Origin: Ipomoea triloba | Taxonomy: Eukaryota; Streptophyta; Magnoliopsida; Solanales; Convolvulaceae | Length of the DNA stretch: 64,000 nucleotides | Assembly: GCF_003576645.1 (NCBI RefSeq) | Contig: NC_044922.1 | Span: 399,798 to 463,797 of the forward strand | Direction: 5' to 3' | Shown: positions 21,916 to 32,312 of the stretch, piece after piece | Position numbering within the stretch: position 1 is the first letter of the stretch | Layout of the letters: the number at the start of each line of letters is the position of its first letter | Notes under the pieces: model-generated | Databases searched by the model: none | Seen by the model: only the letters and a program-made list of their open reading frames with translations | Told to the model about the DNA's origin: nothing | Position numbers and translations under genes: made by a program

Positions 21916-22380
21916 TTAATATTTACCGGCGACCGACGAGGTTGTCGTCGTCGTCTCGTCGAGGATGTTGGTGAAGGCTTGTACGATGATGTCGTGGAGG
22001 GAAGGAGGATTCATCAACAGAAAACACTTGAGAAGCTCTTGCAGATCCTCCTGCGACTGGATACTCTTCTTCTGGATCATCTGAAGCATCGACTGCCGGA
22101 AATCGCCGCAAGGATCGTCGGATTCCTTAACGACGGCGATGCTGCCGGAGATCTTCGGGCTCCGGCTCACCATCTGCCGGCACAAAATCTCCTCCCTCCG
22201 ATCATCTTCACCACCATGCATGGCGGCGGCCGTGGAGGATGAAGAAGGCGGCGGAGATGACGACGGCGGCGCCGGCGGCTTAGGTTTTGGCTCCACCGCT
22301 TGCGTCGATTCTCCGCAGCCGCAGCCGCTTTTGATTACATTCTTTAACTTGCATGATTGTTTCTTAGGTTTTGCAGACAT
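21916..22380 (-). CDS. OVATE family protein (OFP)
   Basis: A single exon encodes 154 residues. The N-terminal third is basic and then Pro/Ser-rich low complexity. Residues about 80-140 form the OVATE domain (DUF623): SIAVVKESDDPCGDFRQSML, then EDLQELLKCFLLMNPPSLHD and IIVQAFTNIL. OFPs are transcriptional repressors that bind TALE homeodomain and TRM proteins and influence organ shape. The size is small for the family and close to the short Arabidopsis members. The start is the first ATG; the leader is GA-rich. Position next to E2F matches OFP10/E2FB and an OVATE gene/E2FA in Arabidopsis as I remember them. Confidence 0.92.
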   Translation of the reverse strand: MSAKPKKQSCKLKNVIKSGCGCGESTQAVEPKPKPPAPPSSSPPPSSSSTAAAMHGGEDDRREEILCRQMVSRSPKISGSIAVVKESDDPCGDFRQSMLQMIQKKSIQSQEDLQELLKCFLLMNPPSLHDIIVQAFTNILDETTTTTSSVAGKY

Positions 22381-23368
22381 TAGAGCGAGGAGGAGGAGGA
22401 GGAGGAGAGAGGAGAATAAATATATATTTACAAATTTAAAAAAGAATCATTTTTAGATAACTATTACATACATACATACTTAGCTTATATATTCACATCC
22501 CCACCTAATTATTTAATTTGGCTACCTTACATCTTACCAAATTTGGCTACATTTACTTTATTTATCTACTTTTTCTTCAAGAACCAGTTACAAAGTCATA
22601 AGATTTATCGCGTTAAGACATTTCTATTACCTAAAAGAGTAAATGATATCAATCCTCAAATCAATTACATATATTCTTATGAGATTCAATATGATAAACA
22701 AATGGTTTCTAGTTACCATATATAAAACTTTTTCAATATTATTCTTGAATACAACAATGTAATTAAACAAAAAGTAAATCCTATGATATACATGTATGAT
22801 ATGATGATATACTTTAATCATCATTATTAAGTCTATTACATTATATTTTCCATCATTATATTATCAAGTTTATTACATTTTCCATAATACAAAACCAAAC
22901 CATATTGACGGATCACAAGTTTACTCAACTCATACTGCAAGCTAAAGTTGGAGTAGATGTAACATAACTGCATACCAGAAGGTTTATGAGTTCGTTTGAC
23001 AGCTTGTTATAAGATAAAAGTACAACTAACCACAAAGACAATTAATTCATTTGTGAGTGTAATTAGGTAAGCCATAAAATTAGATTAAGGAATCATATCT
23101 GCCTTCTGCCTTCATTAAAGATAGGAAGCAAAATTCAACAAAGGCCGGCAAAACTCCATTAAAGATGCGGCATGGGAGATGGCAAGCATATATCAAAGTT
23201 CAACAATGGCAGAAATGGTAGATCAACAGAGGAAGAAAACCTACCTAATGAAAACTATGTACATAGAAGTAGTAGTGATCATATTACTACGTACTCAAAC
23301 TATGCAAAAGCTAGCTAAATTAAATCTCCTAATCAGACTGATGATTAGCCTAGACTAGCCTAGCTAGG
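22381..23368. other. Intergenic region OVATE to unknown 143-aa gene
   Basis: AT-rich DNA containing the OVATE leader and promoter and the 3' flank of the next - strand gene. No gene or clear repeat is seen. Confidence 0.5.
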
Positions 23369-23800
23369 TTAAGTTGAAACTCGTTTAATCAACACCCTAA
23401 CAGCCTGCTTAATTTTCTTGACGGCACGCTGAAACACCAGATTGAACTCACCAAACCACTGGCCGTAAAAACGGCGACGGAGCACCTCATTGTACACCGC
23501 CGGCGCCGCCGCCTTCAGGTACGCAATTTTCTCGCCGGCGCGCTTAAACGCCTGATTCAACTCGCCAATGCATCGACGGTAAAACGCGCGGAGCGCCTCG
23601 CCAGGAGGATCGCACATCGCCGCCTGCTCCGAGCGCTTCAATGGCGGATTCTCAATCGGAGTATCGATGCAGGTGCATTCGAACGATTGTCTTTTGCAGG
23701 TGGAACACGGCTGTAACAAATCGTCTAGAGACACGTATTGATATAACGGTTCGCCGCCCGGAAGACTCTGAGATCTACCAGGTAATCTGCTTTTCATCAT
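23369..23800 (-). CDS. Unrecognised 143-residue protein with internal repeat
   Basis: I do not recognise this family. A single exon encodes 143 residues from ATG at 23800. Features seen: a Cys cluster, CSTCKRQSFECTC (residues 32-44); a basic C-terminal half; and two copies of a 22-residue helix-like motif, RAFYRRCIGELNQAFKRAGEKI at 71-92 and RRFYGQWFGEFNLVFQRAVKKI at 108-129. The copies share R-x-F-Y, G-E-x-N, F-x-R-A and K-I. No signal peptide or membrane segment is visible. GC content is far above that of the surrounding DNA, with many CG dinucleotides, as in a real coding exon. A TATATAAG box lies about 57 bases upstream on the - strand. It lies between the OVATE and E2F genes. Coding is likely; function unknown. 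Confidence 0.7.
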   Translation of the reverse strand: MMKSRLPGRSQSLPGGEPLYQYVSLDDLLQPCSTCKRQSFECTCIDTPIENPPLKRSEQAAMCDPPGEALRAFYRRCIGELNQAFKRAGEKIAYLKAAAPAVYNEVLRRRFYGQWFGEFNLVFQRAVKKIKQAVRVLIKRVST

Positions 23801-23856
23801 GCTGTATGCATGAGCTTTAATTTGCAGTACAGTACTTGTTCTCGCTAGGGCTTTCT

Positions 23857-23864
23857 TATATAGG
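23857..23864 (-). promoter_or_regulatory. TATA box of the unknown 143-aa gene
   Basis: On the - strand the sequence reads CCTATATAAGAAAG, about 57 bases before the ATG at 23800. It supports transcription of this unrecognised gene. Confidence 0.5.
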
Positions 23865-24566
23865 CATAAACATAGCTAGAATTGATTGTTGATAGATTAG
23901 GATTAGGATTAGGATGAGAATAATAAAAGATTCAAGTGAATATTTTAAGGGATTTGATATTATCAATAATCAAAAACTTTTCAATAAATTGGTATCCACA
24001 TATTGTGGGATCTCAGGATGAGATTAATCATATACTGCATTATATAATAGAATAAATAGTATTCAAAATATATATATATATATAGATAGATACATGATAA
24101 TGTATGCAATAGCTTACACCTTGTAATCTGTTCTGGCTGTTCTTCATTTAACACAACACTTATATACAAGAACATATTAAAGAGAATCCATTGCTCAACA
24201 GACAGTAAAGATGGTGTACAATACTACAATGAGTTTACAGACATTCTATTACCTAGACAAGTTTGATGATAGAAACAATTCAAGCCTAGAATGAGAAATA
24301 CACACAAGTACAGCTAATCATGGACAAGGCAGGGCTTGATCTGTTCATTTATTGGTAGGTATTACATGTATTTGGTTAACAGAAACTGTACAATGCAACA
24401 AGCAACCCTCCTGTCGTCTCAACTCTTCGCTGGAGAAATGTACAACATAACAGTCCCGGGAGCATTCCCCTTGCGTTCAGCACTAACCGGAGATGGTGAT
24501 GAGGTTTAGAAGTTGTTATGCAGCCGGGACAATGAGAACATACCGAGCCTGAGAAATGCAGGCGAT
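23865..24566. other. Intergenic region upstream of unknown gene / downstream of E2F
   Basis: AT-rich, including a TA run near 24070-24083 and the E2F 3' untranslated region. No gene seen. Confidence 0.5.
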
Positions 24567-27500
24567 TTAGCTGTTGCTGGTGTTAGCTGTGGAAGGTGGT
24601 TTGGTTACGCTGGGTGGAGGAGGAGGTTGGGCAGGCGGTGTACTGACAGTTGCCATGGTGTAATCTTCGGGGAGTGTACCCAAGTCGTTCCAGTCAATTC
24701 CAGCTATGTGAGAGTCAGGGAATAAAAACGATTTCAAAAGGGAAATTGAAAAACTGGAAATCAGTAGAGGATACATTCAGTCCACATGTCAGTAATGCTA
24801 ACATCAGGCGCGTCTGACAAGAGCCAGTAATCTGCTTCGTTCTGTAAAACGCGAGAAATCAAGAGAGGAAGCAAACACGATGTAATGGTTCATTCCAGGG
24901 AGGCTAGAACAAATATACCACGAAAATTTTAAGATTTAATGATATGTAGACTTGCAAGAGGGGACTTACATCAACATCGGGAACAATTTTCATAATTCCA
25001 GACACAAAGTCCTGCGATGTACCAACATCTGAGGACATTCTTTCTGTTGCGTTTTCCTGCACACCAACTTCATTTTCTCTGCTTTCGGTTTCTATAGTCG
25101 TAGTTGCATTTTCATTGGCCCCTGATGTTGAAGGGATGTTTGGTGGTGCTTCGACAGCATTTATGTCCTCAAACTTTTCCTCGAATTGGCTAAAAAGTTG
25201 GACAGACAATGCAAATGAAAGAAGACATCAGTGAGAACAGGACTAAATCCACATAGAAGTGATAGAACTATCAATCTTTTTGTTCCGAGAAGCAAAAATA
25301 CCTGACAAGGTAAACATCTATGGGACCCATGGTGCTCCTCAGAACTATTCGATATCTCCTCTGTGGATAATCAACGGCCTGTTGAAAGAACAAAAAGTAA
25401 AACTAGAAAGCCAGAACATACACAGGTAGCGATGGAACAACCAGTTGAACTGAAAGGAAAATGAACAAAGCAACTTAATAATAGTAAATATAACCTCGTC
25501 AGGATCTGGAACTTCTAACGTGGTGCCATGTGGAGCTTTAATAGCTATGAGTGTTTCATTCTGAACAGGAAAACAGAATATTTATATTTCAACAAAGTCA
25601 AGTGATCAGAGGAACGTAACACGGTTGGAGAAAATGAAAAAGCAGACAAATTTAAATTCATTATGTACCTGAAAACAGGGCAAGTTCTTAATATCATCTT
25701 CAGTAACAAAAAGCCACCTGGTTGAATGAATTGAAGACCACGAAAAGAAGAAAAACATGAGCAACTGAATTCATAGCCATTTGAGGTTTGAACTTTATAA
25801 TTCTGATATGCCAAAAAATGTGGACCTTTGATTGTTTTCATCTTCGCTCAGGTCCCTCAGCCTTTCTTGCATTTCTCTAAAGCAAATCAACGGTATCAAA
25901 AATTAGCATAATCATGGTTAATGTACAGCAACGTTGCCCAAAATTAGCGCATTCATAGTTGAGTACGAGTACAGCATTCTCAAATACCATAAGGTCATCA
26001 TAAATTACCGGATATGTTCATCTATTCTACGCTCCTCCAAGGTCAAGCTCTCCACTTCTGTCTGCAAAAAGTGGCATAGAAAACATGAGAATATATCCTG
26101 AAATTTCATAATCACCAATGTTAACTCTGACACCAAAAGCTATAGATCGCGCATGTGGCATTTGCAAGTGATGGATAATGCTGTGAATGTAACCTAATCA
26201 ATACTTTGCCACCCAGGCAATCATAGGCACCACTTGAAGAATGATTTCATTTGTTAGTAAGAAATGTAGTCTAAGCACGAGGCTCCAAAAGAACTAAATG
26301 AAGAACAATTAGTAACAAGAAATAAGGAACAAAGATGTAATCAATAAGGGCACATACTAAACCAGATATCTCCTCTCACCTGTAAACTAAGAACACTTTC
26401 ATCAGGCTCTCCTGTTCTTGACACATCTAGGCCCCTGCACAAATCTTTATTAGTCACTTCACATTTGTTGAGAAAAATCCCGAGGCAAATAAAGCATTAA
26501 ACAAAGAGCAAGCTTAATCCAACTCATATCGATTGCAGAGATTTCCATACTTCCATTGAATTCTGTTCTTCAGTTTCTTTTCTATTAGACCAATGCCTTC
26601 CAGGACATTTGTTATGTCATAGATACGCCTTTTCTGAACCTGTTAAGAAGAAGGAAAACTCTGTAATTTCAGCTAGTAGAAATCAGTTGGGCACATATAA
26701 GACACTAACAAGGAAATTATGGTAACCTCTAATGTATCAGCTGCGTTGTTTAGATCAAGAATGCCATCTTCTGCATGCTTGATAAGATTAATGAACTTCT
26801 TTGTTAATAGACCTGTGCAAGAGACAAAAACATTGTCAATGTCTTCTATTCTTTCTTGTCATAAGCAATTCTGGAACATCATAGTATCATACATTCATAC
26901 TAAGGTAACATATGGTGCGTGCTCATAGTCTTGTTTTACTATGAAGCCCACAGTTTACATGCAGTGTGATCCTTTATAAACATTATTCACAAGTGTAATT
27001 GGCGTTTACTCAGAATAGCTCCAAGGATCGCCATGCTAGGTGAACCGGAGCTCATGATATGATTTTCCCACTCCCACACCCATATTTATAAATGGAGATA
27101 TATAGAAAATAAATAAATAAAAGACACAGAAGCATATAAATTAGTAAATAGCATGGTCATAAAGTATTAGTTACCTAGGGAGCTGTCATACCGACATGGA
27201 CCAACTGGAGTGGTATTGTTGCCGGAAGGAGATCCTGTAATCCACATCAACCAAAATTTACTTGCTCCTCTTTATAGTTGAGTGCTTTATCAAAACAACT
27301 TTGACAGATAAAAACTGAACTTTCAAGATTGCTTTGTGATGAAAGAATAACTTTAACATAATGCTCAAAACAAAATTTGTAAAGAAAATTCTCACCAGCA
27401 TTTGCAGCAGATTGAGATGCAGACCTATTAGCCTTTGATGTCCTGGGCATTTTCTGTGTCTTTCCAGCTTTCCCTGAAACTGGTGTTTGCAGTGGGCTGT

Positions 27501-29190
27501 TGAGAGAATATACAAAACCTGGGTTCTCATCGCCAGACACCTGATTGTGATTCATTGTCTCATTCTTCCGCTTCAATGGCTAGTTGAATCAATTTGTGAG
27601 TCAGTATGAAAAACAGTAAACCATGATTGAGAGACCTAAACTAATGACACAAAAATCAAGTTATATATAAAGTTCAAGTAATCAGAATACAATGTTTGGG
27701 AAGGCAAGGGCAATAGTGAATAGTTAGAAAGTTCACAAATTTTTGCATCACATTTTACTGTTGGCAGAATACTAGTCTAAAATCAATAAGCATCAATCCA
27801 CTTAAGATCATATTTCCATCATTAAAATGAAAATGAATAAATATAGCAGCTGAATTGGGGTCATCGCAACATTGCCAAGGTCACATCAAATTAACCAAGA
27901 ACCTTATCTGAGTAAATCAAATAGCAGAAAATCAATCACAAATACAAAAATAGAAAAGAAATCATTCACAAACCACTAAAACCCATATTAGGTCAAACAA
28001 CACTTCATATGACAATTTGTAAATAGCTCATGTATAACCCAAGATGTGCATGCATACACAAACGTGAAAAGAAATAGCATAACCTGAAGATAAACTGGAG
28101 ATAGTGGAGAGAGTGATTGAACGGGATTCCTTTCAAACATCACTCTTTTGTGAGGATTCCTTTCAGACATTGCTCACCAGACAAAGAGCAAAACAAAATT
28201 AGGAACTGGAGGCAGGAATGTGTGTGAAAAGAGAGCAAGTAAAGCTATGTTGCAACTTACAAGAGACTGTGAAAACAAAGTACATGACTACATGTAGTCT
28301 ATATTACGCATCAAGGCTCGTGAGTCGTGACTAAGACAAAGTATTCTTGTGTCATGTAATAAAAGCTAGGTGGGGTCCAGGGGACAGTACAGTTTCGGAA
28401 TAGCTAAGACCGGTCAGAGTCAAAAAGTCAGGTTTGAAAGAAGTAACTGTGTAATAGTTTATACCAGGGATCCTTTGTCAGATAATCCTAGTAAAGGCCA
28501 AATTCAAACTTCTTGTGATGCATAATATAAACAAAAATGCCAGCACCCAACTTCTTGTGATGCATATAGTTAATCATGCACAACATCCATCTTCCTCTAC
28601 AGCAATCTCTAAACTTATTCAACTCAAAGTAGATCAGAGTCAAAACATCACTAAAAACACCAAATTAACCACACCCTACTGGTGAACATCACTTAAAGAT
28701 CCAAATGTTATTGTTAACACAATCCAATTACCCAAATCTCACAGAGAAATATCATATTATAACAGAAAGAAGTTGAAATGCATCACTCAATCTCTATCCA
28801 AGTATGACCACAAATAATAAGAATTTGGTTCAACAAAGCCGTACCAAACACAAAAATATCTGCTTTTCAACTAGATACAGTTAATTTCACCTATGCACTT
28901 AAACCTCCACTGCAAATTTCACTAAAGCTCCTTTCCAATCACACATACTCAGTAAAATCCAAGCACACGTTTAGCAAACCAAAAAAAATAATTAAAAAAA
29001 AATGAAATCTTATCAACGACCAAAAAAGAATTCCAGTACTCACTGGAGTCTTTACGACGATGCCTTCAGCTTCCTGAGAAGTCCGGTGGCGCGGGTCAGC
29101 GGAGAACCGGTGGTAATCCCCAAACGGCGGCTTCACCGCCGCGAACGGCAGCTGCTGCCGCTTCAAAGCCTCCTGCTGTTGCTGCTGCAT
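24567..29190 (-). CDS. E2F transcription factor, E2FA/E2FB type
   Basis: Fourteen exons join in phase to 446 residues: 29190-29044, 27579-27396, 27234-27175, 26812-26727, 26639-26551, 26434-26380, 26061-26009, 25876-25826, 25717-25669, 25560-25495, 25378-25302, 25189-24970, 24841-24775 and 24703-24567. Residues about 128-190 are the winged-helix DNA-binding domain ([39 protein letters not shown]). Residues about 207-305 form the leucine-zipper/marked-box region that pairs with DP ([61 protein letters not shown]). Near the C-terminus [17 protein letters not shown] (about 382-398) is the transactivation and retinoblastoma-related-binding motif, so this is an activator-type E2F and not a DEL/E2FC-like form. 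It drives S-phase genes. ATG 29190 is the first in-frame ATG. Intron 1 is 1.46 kb. Confidence 0.96.
28084..28170 (-). other. Possible alternative first exon of E2F
   Basis: Inside intron 1 an ATG at 28170 opens 29 codons ([16 protein letters not shown]..., ending PVYLQ) that run to a GT donor at 28083 in phase 0. That is the phase exon 2 needs, so the peptide could replace the 49 residues of exon 1 without changing the rest. The donor (GTTATG) is weak. This is a hypothesis from sequence only. Confidence 0.3.
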
Positions 29191-30257
29191 GATCTGCAAA
29201 GCACAAAGCTTTCTCCCAAAACTCCGGAAACTTCCCGATTCCCGATAATCTCCGTTATATTCCAAGGGAAAAAAAAGTTCGATTTGAAGCCCTTCTCGGG
29301 GTTTTGAAGAATTGGGGGTTTTCAGTGAGGGAGAAGCGAAAGAAATGTGAAGCGGAGCTAAGTGAAATTGAGAAGAGGAATTGAATCAGAGAGGTGAGAT
29401 GAGATCTGAATTTTGGGGGGAATAGAAAAAAAGCGGGAAGAGAGAGAAAGATGAAGGAATGTGGGAAGCAGAGGAGAGGAGGAGGGAATTTGGTTCGGAT
29501 ATAGATGTGGAGGGAACATTATTTTTATATTATTTAATATTTACTCCTTAATATATATTTTATAAAAATATTTACTATTATATATTATCTCAATCCCAAA
29601 ATCTATAAAAAAAAAAATTATATTTACATTATCATTAAACCATTATAATAATACGGGGTTCCGGTCCACCCGATTAATTCCTGTAGAAATCGGACCCGGA
29701 TTCGAGCTCGCTTGTCATTTGAGCTTACATGCACAAAATCAGTTAACTGTAAATACAGAATGTATTAACTAAAGATATAGAATTTTATATAAGTTCTCAA
29801 TGCAATATGAATCCGGTCCATTTTATAACAATTGCTTTTGGATAAAAAGGAAGTCTTAGGAATTTGGTGAACACAATGGCAAGAGTTTGGTCTTGGTCTT
29901 AAGGGTTAGGCGGATGACATATGGCGTAGCAAAGTTGGCTACGCGCCAAAAAAATCGCCATTCCAAACGGTGCTTTCTCTTTCGAGCGCGAATCGCCGAT
30001 TCGAAAGCCGTCATGTAATATTGGGCTGGGCCTTTGCTATTGCTTCAGGTATTTGGTGGCCCATTATACAACGGGCCTTTTAAACCTTAAGCCCATAAAA
30101 CACCATTGGAGCAGATTAAGAGCAATATGTCAATGGCAAGTTATATAAAATCAAAGCTTATTTAGCATTAATTTTTGTTTATCCAACCTTAATTATTTTA
30201 CAATATTTGAACATAATTAGAAAATAACTAGAGTTGTATTCTTTATTTGGTGATCAT
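29191..30257. other. E2F upstream region
   Basis: It contains the GC- and GA-rich E2F leader (29191-29510), AT-rich DNA, a fragment with ordered GC-rich words (29650-29720) that may be an old LTR piece, and a GC-rich patch (29925-30010) with an E2F-site match. The 3' flank of the 82-residue gene closes it. Confidence 0.5.
29943..29950 (-). promoter_or_regulatory. E2F-binding-site match upstream of E2F
   Basis: On the - strand the sequence is TTTTTTTGGCGCG, containing TTTGGCGC, a perfect TTTSSCGC consensus. It lies about 755 bases upstream of the E2F start codon, in a GC-rich patch with further GCG words. This suggests autoregulation, which is inference. Confidence 0.45.
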
Positions 30258-30506
30258 CTACTTGAACAAATGAGCCAAGTCTGGGTCATCCAGGTCTACA
30301 TCTAACCATCCATTCATGCGCATGTACTCAATGTAATGATCTGGGGGCTTGATAGCCCGAGGCTTTCTTGGAACGAAGCGATGGATCCTCTCAACATCCC
30401 GAGCTAGCCAACGGGCAAAATCCTGATCTATTGGAGGCACACTCTTCAAAAACAACACGTCGTCATATGGCCCTGCAGGTGCTGGCTTTGCAGCTTTGTT
30501 ACCCAT
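30258..30506 (-). CDS. Small conserved-looking plant protein, 82 residues
   Basis: A single coding exon from ATG 30506. It starts MGNKAAKPAPAGPYDDVLFL, where Gly2 in the MGNK context could be N-myristoylated, and ends with PPDHYIEYMRMNGWLDVDLD and DPDLAHLFK. I remember near-identical short plant proteins without an assigned function, but cannot name one safely. No membrane segment or catalytic motif is visible. On the - strand a CTCCAG acceptor sits at about 30528, and a matching donor (CCGTGAGTC) at about 31630, which suggests a 1.1-kb intron in the 5' untranslated region. Neighbours are E2F downstream and XRN upstream. Confidence 0.82.
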   Translation of the reverse strand: MGNKAAKPAPAGPYDDVLFLKSVPPIDQDFARWLARDVERIHRFVPRKPRAIKPPDHYIEYMRMNGWLDVDLDDPDLAHLFK

Positions 30507-30527
30507 GGCAGACGAACTTCAAATTCT

Positions 30528-31631
30528 GGAGAAGGAAAAAGAACGCTGTGTTAACTAGTCTTTGACAGACACAGAATGTTCTAACGTACAAACCAGCAGC
30601 ATATACAGCATATACGAGAAACTCGTTTTAGCAAGATACGATACAGAAGCATTTGAGCTACACATGCTATCTGAATCATAACACTATAGCAGCAGTGTCC
30701 TTCCTTCATTTACTCCCCAAATCAAGTTAAAAACTTCAACTTTATGAACCCAATCCAAGGCAAACAAAAGTAAATGCCAATAAACCACAACAATCTTCTT
30801 CAAGTATGCTTGGCAAAGATTACAGATTATAGATGTCCTACAATCAACTAGCCCTTTACACAACAATCGATAGCCTTTTACTGTTTTAGCTAATTTGATT
30901 TAATAATATATAATGAACTTGGAGCTGATAATTGATTATTTACAATTCACAGTCATAACTCTTAATCACAATCAAGAATCATAAGCTTTACCAAACAGGA
31001 AACTTTGGAGCTTTAATTACCACACAAAGTTTAAGTGTCTCGTCTTAGCAATTCCAATTGGATATTCATACGCATTGTAATATCTGTGAATGTTAGTGCA
31101 TAACTACAGAAACAAGCATGCAGCCAAAGTACTTGCCAATTCCCGCAGGTAAAGTTAAGCTTCGCCCACAATTTACCACTCAGGAACTAACTAAGCTGCC
31201 AATGCGTACAAGTAAAGTTAATCCTAATCACAATAGCAGAGCAGCAATTCCAAATTTTGAATACAGAGATTGGATGGAAACAGAGAAAAACGACAATTTT
31301 TTATCAAAACTATAAGATTAACAATCAATTCATGGCAATTGAAAATTTGAAATGTCTGCTACTGACGTTTGAACTGAATTTTCATCACTACTGTATTCAT
31401 TAAGTTTAACTAAACACGCAGTGCCATATAACAATGATTACATCGCATTAAACCAAATGTTATTACGTTTGAACATTCATCGTTGGGTGCATGTAGCTGA
31501 ACATGAATTGCTATAAAAGAAGAGAAAACGAACATCAATGGACATTGTTCGACTAATCCTAGAAAACGGAGCAAACAAAAACGGATTCAATTCAAGCAGA
31601 AATTAAATGCGACGGCATAGAGACTCACGGC
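30528..31631 (-). other. Probable 5'-UTR intron of the 82-residue gene
   Basis: It is bounded by CCGTGAGTC at the 5' side (about 31630) and TTCCTTCTCCAG at the 3' side (about 30528) on the - strand. A GC-rich leader exon (about 31632-31690) precedes it. No coding exon is seen inside. Leader introns often raise expression in plants. Confidence 0.55.
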
Positions 31632-31699
31632 GGCCGGCGGTGGAGATGCAGAGGGAGCTGTGAAATTCTGTGGCGTAGAACCCTTACACATCCGACCCG

Positions 31700-32312
31700 A
31701 TTCCCATTTTAATTCCCCATAGCCCCATAGGCGTTTCAAATTGCATGAGGAGCCCCTTAAGTATTCCTATATTCTGAATCTCACCCACAGAAATATAAGC
31801 AATTTTTAAAAAATGCCATTCAATCTCCCTATGCATTTCCAAGTTTGAAAATGATTTATGAGTATGGATTATTGAGTTCAAAGTCTATTCCTTGAGACTA
31901 GAGGTCTACCCCTTAGGATCTATAGCTAAAGGCTCAACTCCCGGAATTTATCATAGTATAACATCTTAACTTGTCATGTTATCATTAAAGTATAGAGACC
32001 AGTGCAAACCAACATGGTTGACATGGTAGTTCAGCACCTTGTCCCTTAAGCATGAGGTTGGGGGTTTGATCCCCACCCATGTGAATGGAGCAAACCATTT
32101 GGCCAATCCCCTACCACTTAGTGTTATCTAATATGATAAAATAGCTATAGTAATAAGCAAAAAACAGGTGGTTGTTATATTAATGTAACCCCAAAACTCG
32201 GTATTCATTCCCACAAAACAGATGTCCCCATGCCCATATTTTTGTCAAATTTAGCTATTAAGTGAAACAGAAAGTAAGATTAATGGCAACATTGTGCTAA
32301 ACATTGCATTTT
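31700..32312. other. Intergenic region between the 82-aa gene and XRN
   Basis: AT-rich DNA holding one SINE (listed separately) and the XRN 3' flank. No gene seen. Confidence 0.5.
32010..32165 (+). mobile_element. tRNA-derived SINE
   Basis: ACATGGTAGTTCAGCACC (A-box-like, about 32022-32039) and GAGGTTGGGGGTTTGATCCC (containing a near-consensus B box, about 32054-32073) lie at tRNA-like spacing. The body ends in a short AT-rich tail. This is the best-preserved SINE promoter in the window. Confidence 0.65.

Noticed and set aside
22139..22456. 105-codon + strand open frame over the OVATE gene
   Set aside because: Shadow of the OVATE frame; Arg/Gly low complexity without family features.
32010..32165. 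Possible genuine tRNA gene
   Set aside because: Good internal boxes, but no acceptor stem, anticodon arm or cloverleaf can be drawn; better read as a SINE.
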